Under the pieces are notes generated by a model, which ran no database searches, was not told the DNA's origin, and saw nothing but the letters and a program-made list of their open reading frames with translations. Shown here one piece after another: positions 1-9,803 of a stretch of 52,938 nucleotides of DNA. Both the position numbers and the translations under genes were made by a program. The stretch's first letter is position 1. Each line of letters begins with the position of its first letter. This stretch comes from Alphaproteobacteria bacterium bin52 (lineage in GTDB: Bacteria; Pseudomonadota; Alphaproteobacteria; Thalassobaculales; Thalassobaculaceae), in contig MPMT01000029.1 of NCBI GenBank assembly GCA_002238645.1, forward strand, positions 1-52,938. Reading direction: 5' to 3'.

Positions 1-2
1 GC

Positions 3-776
3 CTTGCGCCGAACGGCTGGCATATCGCGTTCAGCCTCGCGATTGAACACGAGCCCCCGGCGAATATCGCGCCAGCCGTGGGCATCGACCGGGGCGTGGC
101 CAACACGCTTTCGCTGTCCACGGGCGACCATATCCCGGTTCCGGCCAGTCTTGCGGATCTGGAGTGCAGGCAACGCAGGGCGCAACGCGTCCTGTCTCGC
201 CGCAAACCTGGGTCCAGGCGATATGCCAGGGCCAGACGGCGCGTGGCGGTGCTGGCGGCGCGGCGCGCCCGTATCCGCCGCGATTGGCACCACCGGGCCA
301 GCTTCGATCTCTCGCGGCGCTTCGGCACGGTCGTGATCGAAGGCCTGAACCCCCGGAACATGACCGGTTCCGCTCGTGGGACGATGGAGGAACCGGGGCG
401 CACTGTTCGCCAGAAGGCCGGTCTGAACAGGTCGATCCTGAACCAGGGCTGGCACCTCCTTGAAACCCTGCTGGCCTACAAGCTGGAAGAACGCGGCGGA
501 ACGCTTGTGAAAGTGCCCGCCAACAACACCTCGCGCACATGCTTCGCGTGCGGCGCGGTGGACAGCCGGAGCCGCAAGAACCAAGCGAGCTTCGTCTGTA
601 CCACCTGTGGACATCGAGACCACGCGGACATCAATGCGGCAAAGGTCATCCTGCGTCGGAACACGGCGTCCATGCTCGTGGAGGAAAGGCATTGGCCCTC
701 CGGTGAAGCGAGAACTATCGGTGGAGCGACAAGCCCTGCCGGAAATCTCAGGCCTTCAGGCCGGGGAAGATGTTAA
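3..776 (+). CDS. tnpB: TnpB, RNA-guided nuclease of an IS200/IS605-type element (5' end outside window)
   Basis: The reading frame is open from the left edge, so the N-terminus is missing; the first in-frame GTG at 78 is internal. Counting from 78, the RuvC-like residues are Asp4 (GIDRGV), Glu88 (VIEGLNPRNM) and Asp184 (DHADINAAK). A four-cysteine zinc finger (Cys155/158 and Cys174/177) lies between the last two. All catalytic and zinc residues are present, so the nuclease is probably intact. TnpB proteins cut DNA next to a target motif, guided by an RNA transcribed from the 3' end of their own gene and the right end of the element. No TnpA is visible. The element ends a short way upstream of metA. 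Confidence 0.9.
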   Translation, partial: LAPNGWHIAFSLAIEHEPPANIAPAVGIDRGVANTLSLSTGDHIPVPASLADLECRQRRAQRVLSRRKPGSRRYARARRRVAVLAARRARIRRDWHHRASFDLSRRFGTVVIEGLNPRNMTGSARGTMEEPGRTVRQKAGLNRSILNQGWHLLETLLAYKLEERGGTLVKVPANNTSRTCFACGAVDSRSRKNQASFVCTTCGHRDHADINAAKVILRRNTASMLVEERHWPSGEARTIGGATSPAGNLRPSGRGRC

Positions 777-829
777 CCAGTACATCAACGCTTCGGCTCT
801 TCGGTCCATGTTCAGACAGGCGCCCTGCC

Positions 830-1756
830 ATGCCAATCAAGATTCCCGAGGATCTCCCGGCAACCGAGATCCTGGAAAAGGAAGGTGTTCTCCTGATCAG
901 GGAACAGGACGCGATCCGCCAGGACATCCGGCCGATACGGATCGCCCTGCTCAACCTGATGCCGAAGAAGATCGAGACCGAGACCCAGATTGCCCGCCTG
1001 CTTGCCGGCTCGCCGCTGCAGATCGAGATGACCCTTGTCACGCCCACCGGTTGGCAGCCGCGCAACACGCCGCGCGAGCACATGCTGGACTTCTACCGGG
1101 AATTTGCCGAGATCAGGGACGAGAAGTTCGATGGACTGATCGTGACCGGGGCGCCGATCGAACAGCTGCCCTTCGAGGACGTCATGTATTGGCAGGAACT
1201 CTGCGAGATCTTCGACTGGTCGCGGCGGCACGTGCACGGGCTGTTCAACCTGTGCTGGGGTGCCCAGGCGGCGCTGCACCACTTCTACGGCATCCCGAAG
1301 TACCAGCTGCCGGAGAAACGGTTCGGCGTCTATCCGCACCGGGTGCGCCCGAGCCGGTCGCTGCTGACCCGCGGCCTTGACGACGTTACCGACATTCCGG
1401 TCTCGCGCCATACCGAGAACCGCATCGAGGACTTCGAGGCATTTCCCAATCTCGACGTCCTGATCGAGTCGGACGAGGCCGGACTGTGCCTGATCCATGA
1501 CCGCGACCTCAGGCACGTGCACATGTTCAATCATCTCGAGTACGACTCGATGACCTTGCACGTCGAGTACCGCCGCGACCTCGACGCCAACCAGCCGATC
1601 AAGCCGCCGCGCTACTACTATCCCGACGACGATCCGGACCGCACGCCGGTCAACAGGTGGCGCACCGCCGGACACCTGCTGTTTTCCAACTGGATCAACC
1701 AGGTCTACCAGGTAACCCCGTTCGATATTTCCCGGATCGGCACCGACGTGGGCTGA
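830..1756 (+). CDS. metA: Homoserine O-acyltransferase, probably O-acetyltransferase (MetA family)
   Basis: Activates the hydroxyl of L-homoserine for methionine synthesis. The 308-residue protein matches the length and numbering of E. coli MetA: catalytic Cys142 (NLCWGAQ) and the His235/Glu237 pair (FNHLEYD). At position 111, which sets the acyl donor, it has Glu ([10 protein letters not shown]) where E. coli has Gly. Glu there is the hallmark of acetyl-CoA-using MetA enzymes, so O-acetylhomoserine is the expected product. The ATG at 830 is chosen because MPIKIP is the family N-terminus; the frame is open back to 770, but that extension is not family-like. It lies directly downstream of the TnpB element and may depend on a promoter within or near the element end. 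Confidence 0.93.
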   Translation: MPIKIPEDLPATEILEKEGVLLIREQDAIRQDIRPIRIALLNLMPKKIETETQIARLLAGSPLQIEMTLVTPTGWQPRNTPREHMLDFYREFAEIRDEKFDGLIVTGAPIEQLPFEDVMYWQELCEIFDWSRRHVHGLFNLCWGAQAALHHFYGIPKYQLPEKRFGVYPHRVRPSRSLLTRGLDDVTDIPVSRHTENRIEDFEAFPNLDVLIESDEAGLCLIHDRDLRHVHMFNHLEYDSMTLHVEYRRDLDANQPIKPPRYYYPDDDPDRTPVNRWRTAGHLLFSNWINQVYQVTPFDISRIGTDVG

Positions 1757-1775
1757 GGTCAAGCTTCTTGACCTC
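1755..1775 (+). terminator. Hairpin overlapping the metA stop codon
   Basis: A perfect 9-bp inverted repeat (GAGGTCAAG / CTTGACCTC) with a 3-nt loop starts inside the metA TGA codon. It could form an RNA hairpin ending the metA transcript. No U-run follows (the next bases are GGGCCCC), so intrinsic termination is uncertain. It could instead be an mRNA-stabilising stem or a DNA-binding palindrome upstream of the cox operon. Confidence 0.4.
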
Positions 1776-1901
1776 GGGCCCCGGCACCCCGACACTGCTC
1801 CGACGCGCCCTCTGCACGGGATTTTGCCTTGCAGACGGGGCTGTGTACCTGCCGGAACGCCGGCCAGGAACCATCGAACGAGACGGTAGAGGGGGAGCCA
1901 A

Positions 1902-2369
<468 letters not shown>

Positions 2370-2370
2370 C

Positions 2371-4737
2371 ATGCCAGACGGAGCACAGGAAACCGGCATC
2401 GGCGCATCCGTCAGGCGGTTCGAGGACCAGCGCCTGCTCACCGGCAACGGGACCTATGTCGATGACATCAACCGGCCCGGCCAGACCTACGCCCATATCC
2501 TGCGAAGCCCGCATGCGCACGCCCGGATCGTCTCGATCGACACCTCGGCTGCGCTTGCAAGCCCCGGCGTGGTCGCCGTGTTTACCGGCGAGGACATGCA
2601 GGTCGGAGGTCTGCCCTGCGGGTGGCAGATCCACAGTCAGGACGGTTCCCCGATGCACGAGCCGCCGCATCCGGTGCTGGCGCAGGGCAAGGTTCGCCAC
2701 GTCGGCGATCAGGTTGCGGTGGTGATCGCCGAGTCCGTTCACGAAGCCCGTGCCGGCGCCGAACTGATCGGCGTCGACTACGATGTGCTGCCCGCGGTAA
2801 TGGACCTGAAGGCGGCTGCGGCCGGTGGCACGCTGCTGCACGAGGAGATCGGCACCAACGTCTGTTATGACTGGGGTCTCGGCGACGAGGCGGCGGTCGA
2901 TGCCGCCCTCGCCGCCTCGGCTCACGTGACCGAGATCGACATCACCAACAACAGGCTGATCCCCAACGCGATCGAGCCCCGGGCGGCGATCGCGGAGTAC
3001 AATGGCTCGACCAGAGAATACACCCTGTACACAACGACCCAGAATCCGCACGTGATCCGGCTGCTGATGGGAGCCTTCGTCCTGTCGCTGCCCGAGCACA
3101 AGCTGCGGGTGATCGCGCCGGATGTCGGCGGCGGTTTCGGTTCGAAGATCTTCCTCTACGCGGAGGAAACCATCATCACCTGGGCGTCTGCGCGGATCGG
3201 CCGGCCGATCAAGTGGACGGCGGAACGCTCCGAGAGCTTCATGACCGATGCGCACGGGCGCGATCACGTCACCCATGCCAGGCTCGGTCTGGACGCGGAC
3301 GGCCGGTTCACCGCTCTGAAGGTGGAGACCCACGCCAACATGGGCGCCTACCTCTCGACCTTCGCGACCAGCGTTCCGACCTACCTGTACGCAACGCTGC
3401 TGGCCGGCGTCTACACCACCCCGATCATATTCGCCAACACCAGGGCGGTGTTCACCAGCACGGTCGTGGTCGATGCCTATCGCGGTGCCGGGCGGCCCGA
3501 GGCGACGTACCTGCTGGAGCGCATCGTCAACAAGGCGGCGCGCGAGACCGGCCGCGATCCGGTGCAACTGCGCCGGCAGAACATGATCCAGCCGGACGCC
3601 TTCCCCTATGCGACACCGGTGGCGCTGACCTATGACAGCGGCAACTACCAGGCGACGCTGGATAGCGCGGAACGGCTGGCCGATGTCGCAGGGTTCGCCG
3701 CGCGCAAGGCCGCGTCGGAGGCAGCCGGAAGGAAGCGCGGTCTCGGCTACTCGACCTACATCGAGGCGTGCGGCATCGCACCCTCGGCGGTCGCGGGCCA
3801 GCTCGGAGCGCGGGCGGGGCTGTTCGAGTCCGCCGAGGTCCGTGTCCACCCGACAGGCAGTGTCACCGTCTTCACCGGGACCCACAGCCACGGACAGGGA
3901 CACGAGACCACCTTCGCACAGCTGGTTTCCGACCAGCTCGGCATTCCCATCGAGAGCGTCGAGATCAGCCACGGCGATACCGGCAATGTCCAATTCGGCA
4001 TGGGGACCTACGGGTCACGCTCGCTGGCGGTCGGCGGGGAAGCGATCGTCCGCGCCACCAACAAGGTGATCGAGAAGGCCCGCAAGATCGCGGCCCATAT
4101 CCTGGAGGCCTCGGCCGAGGATATCGAGTTTGCCGACGGGAGCTTCACGGTGGCCGGCACCGATCGCTCGATGGCGTTCGGTGAAGTGGCGCTTGCCGCC
4201 TACGTTCCGCACAACTTCCCGCACGACACGCTGGAACCGGGACTGGACGAGTCGGCCTTCTTCGATCCGGCCAATTTTACCTTTCCGGGCGGCACCCACA
4301 TCTGCGAGGTGGAAGTTGACCCCGAGACAGGGGTGGTCGAGGTGAAGAACTTCACCGCGGTCGACGATGTCGGCAGGGTCATCAACCCGATGATCGTTGC
4401 CGGGCAGGTCCACGGCGGTGTCGCCCAGGGTATCGGCCAGGCGCTGCTCGAGGGGTGCGTGTTCGATTCCGAAGGCCAGCTGCTGACCGGGTCGTACATG
4501 GACTACACCATGCCCCGGGCCGACAACCTGCCGAGTTTCACGGTCGCAACGGAGACCACCCTGTGCGCCCATAACACGCTCGGGGTGAAGGGTGTCGGCG
4601 AGGTCGGAGCCATCGGGTCTCCGCCGGCGGTGATCAACGCGGTCGTGAACGCGCTTTCCGACCTCGGTGTGACCGACGTGAGCATGCCTGCGACATCGCA
4701 GACGGTGTGGCGGGCGATCCAGGATGCCAGGGCGTAG
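2371..4737 (+). CDS. coxL: CO dehydrogenase-type large subunit, form II molybdopterin-binding catalytic subunit
   Basis: The 788-residue catalytic subunit of a xanthine dehydrogenase/CO dehydrogenase-family enzyme, holding the molybdenum-molybdopterin cytosine dinucleotide cofactor. Visible motifs are the cofactor-binding DVGGGFG (251-257), the active-site loop AYRGAGR (369-375) and the catalytic Glu744 ([12 protein letters not shown]). True CO-oxidising form I enzymes carry AYXCSFR with the Cu-binding cysteine; AYRGAGR defines form II (putative) enzymes, whose substrate is mostly unknown. The active site therefore lacks the Cu-ligating Cys, and CO oxidation should not be assumed. It begins one base after coxS. 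Confidence 0.92.
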   Translation: MPDGAQETGIGASVRRFEDQRLLTGNGTYVDDINRPGQTYAHILRSPHAHARIVSIDTSAALASPGVVAVFTGEDMQVGGLPCGWQIHSQDGSPMHEPPHPVLAQGKVRHVGDQVAVVIAESVHEARAGAELIGVDYDVLPAVMDLKAAAAGGTLLHEEIGTNVCYDWGLGDEAAVDAALAASAHVTEIDITNNRLIPNAIEPRAAIAEYNGSTREYTLYTTTQNPHVIRLLMGAFVLSLPEHKLRVIAPDVGGGFGSKIFLYAEETIITWASARIGRPIKWTAERSESFMTDAHGRDHVTHARLGLDADGRFTALKVETHANMGAYLSTFATSVPTYLYATLLAGVYTTPIIFANTRAVFTSTVVVDAYRGAGRPEATYLLERIVNKAARETGRDPVQLRRQNMIQPDAFPYATPVALTYDSGNYQATLDSAERLADVAGFAARKAASEAAGRKRGLGYSTYIEACGIAPSAVAGQLGARAGLFESAEVRVHPTGSVTVFTGTHSHGQGHETTFAQLVSDQLGIPIESVEISHGDTGNVQFGMGTYGSRSLAVGGEAIVRATNKVIEKARKIAAHILEASAEDIEFADGSFTVAGTDRSMAFGEVALAAYVPHNFPHDTLEPGLDESAFFDPANFTFPGGTHICEVEVDPETGVVEVKNFTAVDDVGRVINPMIVAGQVHGGVAQGIGQALLEGCVFDSEGQLLTGSYMDYTMPRADNLPSFTVATETTLCAHNTLGVKGVGEVGAIGSPPAVINAVVNALSDLGVTDVSMPATSQTVWRAIQDARA

Positions 4738-4780
4738 GAACGCTGTCAGCGCTGCATCGATCAACGGAGGACAGTGAACC

Positions 4781-5578
4781 ATGCAAGACTTTTCCTATCG
4801 GAAGGCACAGAGCATCGCCGATGCCGTGGACGCAATGCGCGGTGCCGATGACGGTGCCTTCCTGGCGGGCGGGCAGACACTGCTGCCGACCATGAAACAG
4901 AGGCTGGCCGCGCCGAGCGACGTGGTGGACCTGTCGGGTATTGCCGAACTCACCGGCATCTCGGTTTCGGGTGACACCGTGACCGTCGGGGCGATGACCC
5001 CGCATGCGGCGGTTGCCGCATCGGGTGCCGTCAGGGATGCCATCCCGGCGCTCTGTGACCTGGCTGACGGTATCGGCGATCCGCAGGTGCGCAACATCGG
5101 GACCATCGGCGGGTCGATCGCCAACAACGATCCGGCGGCCGACTACCCGGCGGCCTGCGTGGCGCTCGGAGCCACCATCACCACCGACCGACGCGAGATC
5201 ACGGCCGACGAGTTCTTCACCGGCCTGTTCGAGACCGCGCTCCAGGATGACGAGGTCATCGTCTCGGTTTCCTTCCCGAGGCCGCAGGCGGCCGCCTACA
5301 TGAAGTTTCCGAATCCGGCGTCGCGGTACGCGCTGGTCGGAGTCTTCGTGGCACGGACAGGCGGCGGGGTCCGGGTGGCGGTGACCGGCGCCGGGGAAGA
5401 CGGCGTATTCCGGGCCGGGGCAATGGAAGCGGCGCTGACATCCGCATTCTCGCCTGACTCGATCTCCGACGGCCAGGTCGGCGAGGACGGTCTCATGAGC
5501 GACATGCACGCCGGTGCCGACTACCGTGCCCACCTGGTGGCGGTCATGGCACGGCGTGCGGTGGCGGCTGCCGGGTAA
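4781..5578 (+). CDS. coxM: CO dehydrogenase-type medium subunit, FAD-binding
   Basis: The 265-residue flavoprotein subunit that receives electrons from the CoxS clusters. Both FAD pyrophosphate-binding loops of the family are visible: AGGQTLLP near residue 29 (the AGGHS-like loop) and TIGGSIANNDPAADYPAA near residue 109. It has the family's compact C-terminal domain. GGAGG lies about nine bases before the ATG at 4781. The 43-nt gap after coxL holds nothing recognisable. It is the last structural subunit before a minus-strand gene and the hairpin at 5599-5627. Confidence 0.92.
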   Translation: MQDFSYRKAQSIADAVDAMRGADDGAFLAGGQTLLPTMKQRLAAPSDVVDLSGIAELTGISVSGDTVTVGAMTPHAAVAASGAVRDAIPALCDLADGIGDPQVRNIGTIGGSIANNDPAADYPAACVALGATITTDRREITADEFFTGLFETALQDDEVIVSVSFPRPQAAAYMKFPNPASRYALVGVFVARTGGGVRVAVTGAGEDGVFRAGAMEAALTSAFSPDSISDGQVGEDGLMSDMHAGADYRAHLVAVMARRAVAAAG

Positions 5579-5598
5579 CGTCGACCTTTCGCGTGGAC

Positions 5599-5627
5599 AG
5601 GCCGGGTCGCTCCAGGGCGGCCGGCCT
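5599..5627. terminator. Hairpin between convergent coxM and nitroreductase genes
   Basis: A 7-bp inverted repeat (AGGCCGG / CCGGCCT) with a 15-nt loop sits in the 59-bp space between two convergent stop codons. On the plus strand it is followed by TTCCCTGTTT, a weak U-rich tail. The position fits a terminator serving one or both genes. Confidence 0.45.
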
Positions 5628-5637
5628 TTCCCTGTTT

Positions 5638-6357
5638 CTAGTCGGACGCGAACCGGGCGTAGCTGGCGAGCGGCTCACGGTCGACGACGAGCGCACACTC
5701 CGGCCGGCTCCAGTCGGCATAGCCGAGCGCCATGCCACAGACCACGACGTAGTCGTCGCCGATGTCGACATGTTGGCGGATGGTGGTGTGGAAATGCGAG
5801 AACGCCGCTTGCGGGCAGGTCTCGAGTCCGTGGCTGCGGGCGAGGATCATCACGTTCTGCAGGAACATGCCATAGTCGAGCCAACTGCCGATCCTGAGAT
5901 CACGATGGATCTTGAAGATCATCCCGACCGGTGCGTTGAAGAACACGAGGTTGCGGTCGTGCTGGGCCTTGGTGCGCGCATAGTCGCCCTTCTCGATGCC
6001 AAGCAAACCGTACAGGTCCCAGCCGACCTTGCGGCGCCGGCCCCGGTAGGGCTCGAAGAACCTCTCGGGGTAGTAGGGAAACTCCGAGGTATTGCGGGTC
6101 TCCGAATCCGACGATGCGGCCAGCAATGCCGCGGTCAGCCGGGCGAGCGCCGGCCCGGTCAGCACGTGGCACAGCCACGGCTGCATGTTGGTGCCGCTCG
6201 GCGCGCGACCGGCAAGTTCAAGGATCCGGCGCAACAGCGTTTCGGGGACCGGCTTCGGCAGAAATCCGCGCAGGGAGCGTCTCTGCGACACCGCCTCCTC
6301 GACCGGGTTGAGTTCGGAATGCGTGACGTCGATGATCGGAGCGTCGTTCATGGGCAT
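5638..6357 (-). CDS. Nitroreductase family FMN-dependent oxidoreductase
   Basis: A 239-residue nitroreductase-fold protein, expected to bind FMN as a dimer and use NAD(P)H. Family signatures are the FMN-phosphate-binding stretch RRSLRGF near the N-terminus and APSGTNMQPW, followed by the C-terminal helices. The substrate is unknown; relatives reduce nitroaromatics, quinones or act in thioether and flavin chemistry. The frame is open back to 6663, but that extension is low-complexity and overlaps the plus-strand coxD gene. The ATG at 6357 (or 6351) is preferred because MPMNDAP precedes the conserved domain, although no strong Shine-Dalgarno is visible. It sits on the opposite strand, splitting the structural and maturation halves of the cox operon. 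Confidence 0.88.
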   Translation of the reverse strand: MPMNDAPIIDVTHSELNPVEEAVSQRRSLRGFLPKPVPETLLRRILELAGRAPSGTNMQPWLCHVLTGPALARLTAALLAASSDSETRNTSEFPYYPERFFEPYRGRRRKVGWDLYGLLGIEKGDYARTKAQHDRNLVFFNAPVGMIFKIHRDLRIGSWLDYGMFLQNVMILARSHGLETCPQAAFSHFHTTIRQHVDIGDDYVVVCGMALGYADWSRPECALVVDREPLASYARFASD

Positions 6358-6554
6358 GAATCCGTGATGCAGGTGCGTGTCTGTGCTGTCGCCCGGGGGG
6401 AGCGCCCTGCCCGGTCCGGCGCGGCGGACTATACCAGCCCGCGCGCCGGTGAGAAGCCGGCTGGTGTCCTGCGACATCCGGGACGGTTCCGGTTCCCCGG
6501 TCGTCATGGTATGGCCCCGGTCTTCCTGTCGGTCCGATTCATGGTGGAGTGCCG

Positions 6555-7487
6555 ATGACGCGCGCCCTTCCGTCGAGTGTTGCCGCGACGCTGAAGCTGC
6601 TCTCCGGGGCGGACTACGTTGCGGACCGGTCCCTGACGACCGCCCTGTACCTGGCGCTGTCACTGCGTCGGCCGCTGTTCCTCGAGGGCGAGGCCGGGGT
6701 GGGCAAGACCGAGATCGCGAAGGTCCTGGCCACAGGCCTCGACCGTCGGCTGATCCGCCTGCAGTGCTACGAGGGTCTCGATGCCTCGATGGCGGTATAC
6801 GAGTGGAACTACCCGCGCCAGATGTTGCAGATCCGGCTCGCCGAGGCGCAGGGCGGCACCGACCAGGCGTCGCTGGAGCGCGATCTGTTCTCGGATGCCT
6901 TCCTGATCAAGCGCCCGCTGCTGCAGGCGCTGGAACCCGACCCGGGCGGCCCGCCGGTGCTGCTGATCGACGAACTCGACCGGACGGACGAGCCGTTCGA
7001 GGCATACCTGCTTGAGATCCTCTCCGACTTTCAGGTCACGATACCCGAGACCGGAACCGTACGCGCGGCATCGCCCCCTGTCGTCATCATCACTTCCAAC
7101 CGAACCCGGGAAGTCCATGATGCCCTGAAGCGCCGGTGCTTCTACGCCTGGGTTGACTATCCGGACATCGAGCGCGAGACCCGGATTCTCGCGATAAAGG
7201 CGCCTGGAACGCCCGAAGCGCTGTCGGGTGAGGTGGTGCGATTTGTCCAGGAACTCCGGCACATGGACCTGTTCAAGGCACCGGGTGTCGCGGAAACCAT
7301 CGACTGGGCCCATGCCCTGGTACAGCTCGACCACATGTCGCTGGACGCACGCGCGGTCGACAACACACTCGGCGTGCTGCTCAAGTACCAGGACGACATC
7401 GCCCGCATCCAGGGCAGCGAGGCGAACCGCATTCTCACCGAGATCCGGACCGAGGCTGCAATGGCCCGGGCACCGCGCCGCGCGTGA
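6555..7487 (+). CDS. coxD: MoxR-type AAA+ ATPase, CoxD-like maturation chaperone
   Basis: A 310-residue AAA+ ATPase with Walker A GEAGVGKT (45-52) and Walker B VLLIDE (135-140). CoxD in characterised carboxidotrophs is a membrane-associated chaperone that helps sulfurate and metallate the CoxL active site, working with the VWA protein CoxE. The ATG at 6555 is chosen over a GTG six bases upstream because GGAG ends five bases before it. Its stop overlaps the coxE GTG by four bases, so the pair is translationally coupled, as in other MoxR/VWA systems. Confidence 0.9.
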   Translation: MTRALPSSVAATLKLLSGADYVADRSLTTALYLALSLRRPLFLEGEAGVGKTEIAKVLATGLDRRLIRLQCYEGLDASMAVYEWNYPRQMLQIRLAEAQGGTDQASLERDLFSDAFLIKRPLLQALEPDPGGPPVLLIDELDRTDEPFEAYLLEILSDFQVTIPETGTVRAASPPVVIITSNRTREVHDALKRRCFYAWVDYPDIERETRILAIKAPGTPEALSGEVVRFVQELRHMDLFKAPGVAETIDWAHALVQLDHMSLDARAVDNTLGVLLKYQDDIARIQGSEANRILTEIRTEAAMARAPRRA

Positions 7488-8755
7488 GCGTCCCCATGTT
7501 TCCTGAACCGGGCGGCGGCCGGCTCGGACTCAACGTGCTGCATTTCTGCCGGGCGCTGCGCGCTGCCGGCATGCCGATCGGAACCGGCCGGGCCCTGGGC
7601 GCGGTGCGTGCGGTGCGCCGGTGCGGCATCGATGACCGGGAGACCTTCTACTGGGCCTTGCACGCGGCCCTGGTCAGCCGTCCCGACCAGCGCGAGATCT
7701 TCGGGCAGATGTTTCATGTCTTCTGGCGCAATCCGCATCTGCTGGAACGCATGATGCAGCTCGTCCTGCCGCGGTTTCGCACCGGGGGGGACCGGGACGG
7801 AGACCGGGCGCCTGGTCGGCGGATCGTCGACGCCCTGTCTCCCGGGGAAGACGAGCCGGCGCAACAGCCGGGCGACGAGGTCGAGCTTGATGCGGCGCTT
7901 ACGTGGTCCGCGACCGAGGTCCTGCGCAGCATGGACTTCGAGACGATGAGTGCCGCGGAGATTGCGGTCGCCCGGACGGCGATCTCCCGCATGCACCTCG
8001 TGGTGGCGGAGAAACCGACCCGCCGGTTCCGGCCCGGTCCGCGAGGTTCCCGCATCGACTTCCGGGCGTCGTTCCGGGCCGCGCACCGTGCCGGCGATAC
8101 CATCGTGCTTCGCAGGCGCGAAGCACGGACCCGGCCCCCTCCCCTCGTGGTGCTGTGTGACATTTCCGGGTCGATGGGTCGCTACTCGCGCATGCTGCTG
8201 CACTTCACTCATACCCTGTCGCGCCAGCGCGACCGCACCCACACCTTCCTGTTCGGGACCCGATTGACCAATATCACCCGTCACCTTCGACACCGTGATG
8301 TCGACGAAGCCCTGGACCGGGCCGGAAAAGCGGCCGAGGACTGGTCAGGAGGGACCCGCATCGGGCTGTGCCTGCGCTCCTTCAACCAGGAATGGTCTCG
8401 CCGGGTCCTCGGCCAGGGTGCGATCGTCCTGCTGATCAGCGACGGACTCGATCGCGATGCCGGCCAGGGGCTGTCGGAAGAGATCGGGCGTTTGCAGCGA
8501 TCCTGCCGTCGGTTGATATGGCTCAATCCGCTGCTTCGCTACGAACAGTTTGCTCCCCGGTCCCGGGGTATCCGCGCTATCCTGCCGCATGTCGACGAGT
8601 TCAGGCCTGTGCACTCGCTTGACAGCCTCGAGGATCTGGCCAGGGCGCTGAACACGCCGGTTGGCGTGCGCGGATCGACGATGAGTACATGGCGTGAGAA
8701 ACTTGCGGCGTTCGAGGAGTCGGGAGAAACGGAGAGAGGGACATGGCCACAGTGA
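7484..8755 (+). CDS. coxE: VWA domain protein, CoxE-like
   Basis: A 423-residue protein with a C-terminal von Willebrand A domain carrying an intact metal-ion-dependent adhesion site, DISGS at 226-230. The N-terminal helical region (about residues 10-100) is typical of CoxE. The family pairs with a MoxR ATPase and takes part in maturation of CO dehydrogenase-type enzymes, probably recruiting the ATPase to its client. It begins at a GTG inside the coxD stop and ends 13 bases inside the next gene, so three consecutive genes are coupled. A charged, Pro/Gly-rich linker of about residues 100-135 separates the halves. Confidence 0.88.
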   Translation: MSVPMFPEPGGGRLGLNVLHFCRALRAAGMPIGTGRALGAVRAVRRCGIDDRETFYWALHAALVSRPDQREIFGQMFHVFWRNPHLLERMMQLVLPRFRTGGDRDGDRAPGRRIVDALSPGEDEPAQQPGDEVELDAALTWSATEVLRSMDFETMSAAEIAVARTAISRMHLVVAEKPTRRFRPGPRGSRIDFRASFRAAHRAGDTIVLRRREARTRPPPLVVLCDISGSMGRYSRMLLHFTHTLSRQRDRTHTFLFGTRLTNITRHLRHRDVDEALDRAGKAAEDWSGGTRIGLCLRSFNQEWSRRVLGQGAIVLLISDGLDRDAGQGLSEEIGRLQRSCRRLIWLNPLLRYEQFAPRSRGIRAILPHVDEFRPVHSLDSLEDLARALNTPVGVRGSTMSTWREKLAAFEESGETERGTWPQ

Positions 8756-9087
8756 CATACGACGCCCTGACCCGTGACGATGTGCTTGCGACAGTGACCG
8801 ACTGGCGGGACAAGGGCCGGCGAACGGCAATCGCCACCGTGATCGGCACCTGGGGCAGTTCGCCCAGACCGGTCGGCAGCCAGCTCGGCATCGACGATGC
8901 CGGCAATCTCGTGGGATCGGTCTCGGGCGGATGCATCGAGGGCGCTGTCGCCCGGGAAGCGCTTGAAGTGATGGATCAGGGACAGCCCCGGGTACTCGAG
9001 TTCGGCGTGTCAAACGAGCAGGCCTGGGAAGTCGGGCTTGCATGTGGCGGAACCGTGAGGGTGTTCGTGGAACGGGTGGAGGACTGA
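8743..9087 (+). CDS. XdhC/CoxI-type maturation protein, N-terminal domain only
   Basis: A 114-residue protein that is just the XdhC_CoxI domain. It has WGSSPRPVG, the conserved SGGCIEGA (Cys64) and GLACGG near the end. XdhC proteins bind molybdenum cofactor, promote its sulfuration and insert it into the large subunit. The Rossmann half usually fused to this domain is encoded by the next gene, so the two probably act as a split XdhC, like CoxF/CoxI-type pairs. GAGAGGGAC precedes the ATG. The start overlaps coxE. Confidence 0.88.
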   Translation: MATVTYDALTRDDVLATVTDWRDKGRRTAIATVIGTWGSSPRPVGSQLGIDDAGNLVGSVSGGCIEGAVAREALEVMDQGQPRVLEFGVSNEQAWEVGLACGGTVRVFVERVED

Positions 9088-9092
9088 CCGGC

Positions 9093-9803
9093 ATGCGGGC
9101 CGAACTCCTGTACCGGATTCAGGCCGCGCGCGCGGGCCGGCAACCACTGGCGGTCATTACGCGGATCAGCGACGGCGCGCAGGGCCACTGTGACGGCGAC
9201 GTGGTGACAGGGGCACTGCGGCTCGGGGACGGCGATCTGGAAGCGGTGCGCGCGCGCATGCGGGACGACAACAGCGGAATGCTGGCCGGTGGAGAGTTGT
9301 TTGTTCACGTTCACGCTCCCCCTGTCCGTCTGATCATCGTCGGTGCGGTGCACATCGCCCAGGCGCTTGCTCCCATGGCCCGGATTGCCGGGTACGATGT
9401 GACCGTGGTGGATCCGCGCGGCACCTTTGCGACCACCGACCGGTTTCCCGGCATCGCCCTGTCCGACGAATGGCCTGACGACGCACTCGAGATCCTCGAG
9501 CCGGATGCGAGGGCCGCTGTGGTCACCCTGACCCACGACCCGAAGCTCGACGATCCGGCGCTCACCGCGGCGTTGCGCTCACCCGCATTCTACATCGCGG
9601 CTCTCGGGGGCCGGCGGACCCACTCGCTACGGCTCGAGCGGTTGCGCGAAGCGGGATTCGCCGAGACCGATCTTGCCCGCATCAACGGACCGGCCGGACT
9701 GCCGATCGGTGCGACCTCGCCTGCCGAAATCGCGACATCGATCCTCGCCCAGATGATCGCGGTCCGTCATCACCGGCCTGTCGTTCCGGGAGCAGAGCCA
9801 TGA
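9093..9803 (+). CDS. XdhC-type maturation protein, C-terminal Rossmann domain
   Basis: A 236-residue protein. Its N-terminal part (1-75) resembles a second, degenerate XdhC_CoxI-like segment. It is followed by the XdhC Rossmann domain with the glycine-rich VGAVHIAQ and the acidic VVDPRG after the second strand, then LTHDPKLDDPAL and ALGGRRTHSLR, which are characteristic of the family. It is expected to work with the preceding gene in loading sulfurated Mo cofactor into CoxL. The ATG at 9093 follows GGAGG by ten bases; it lies five bases after the previous stop. The last four bases overlap the next gene. Confidence 0.87.
   Translation: MRAELLYRIQAARAGRQPLAVITRISDGAQGHCDGDVVTGALRLGDGDLEAVRARMRDDNSGMLAGGELFVHVHAPPVRLIIVGAVHIAQALAPMARIAGYDVTVVDPRGTFATTDRFPGIALSDEWPDDALEILEPDARAAVVTLTHDPKLDDPALTAALRSPAFYIAALGGRRTHSLRLERLREAGFAETDLARINGPAGLPIGATSPAEIATSILAQMIAVRHHRPVVPGAEP

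Noticed and set aside
757..829. SAM-II riboswitch upstream of metA
   Set aside because: SAM-II elements are common before metA in alphaproteobacteria, but the conserved pseudoknot sequence is not visible and the space is only about 50 bases after tnpB.
1810..1835. Sigma-54 promoter before coxS
   Set aside because: A TGCAC...TTGC pair resembles -24/-12 elements, but the spacing is one base too long and the first GG is not present.
6358..6663. Long N-terminal extension of the nitroreductase
   Set aside because: The frame is open but the sequence is low-complexity and overlaps the 5' end of coxD on the other strand.
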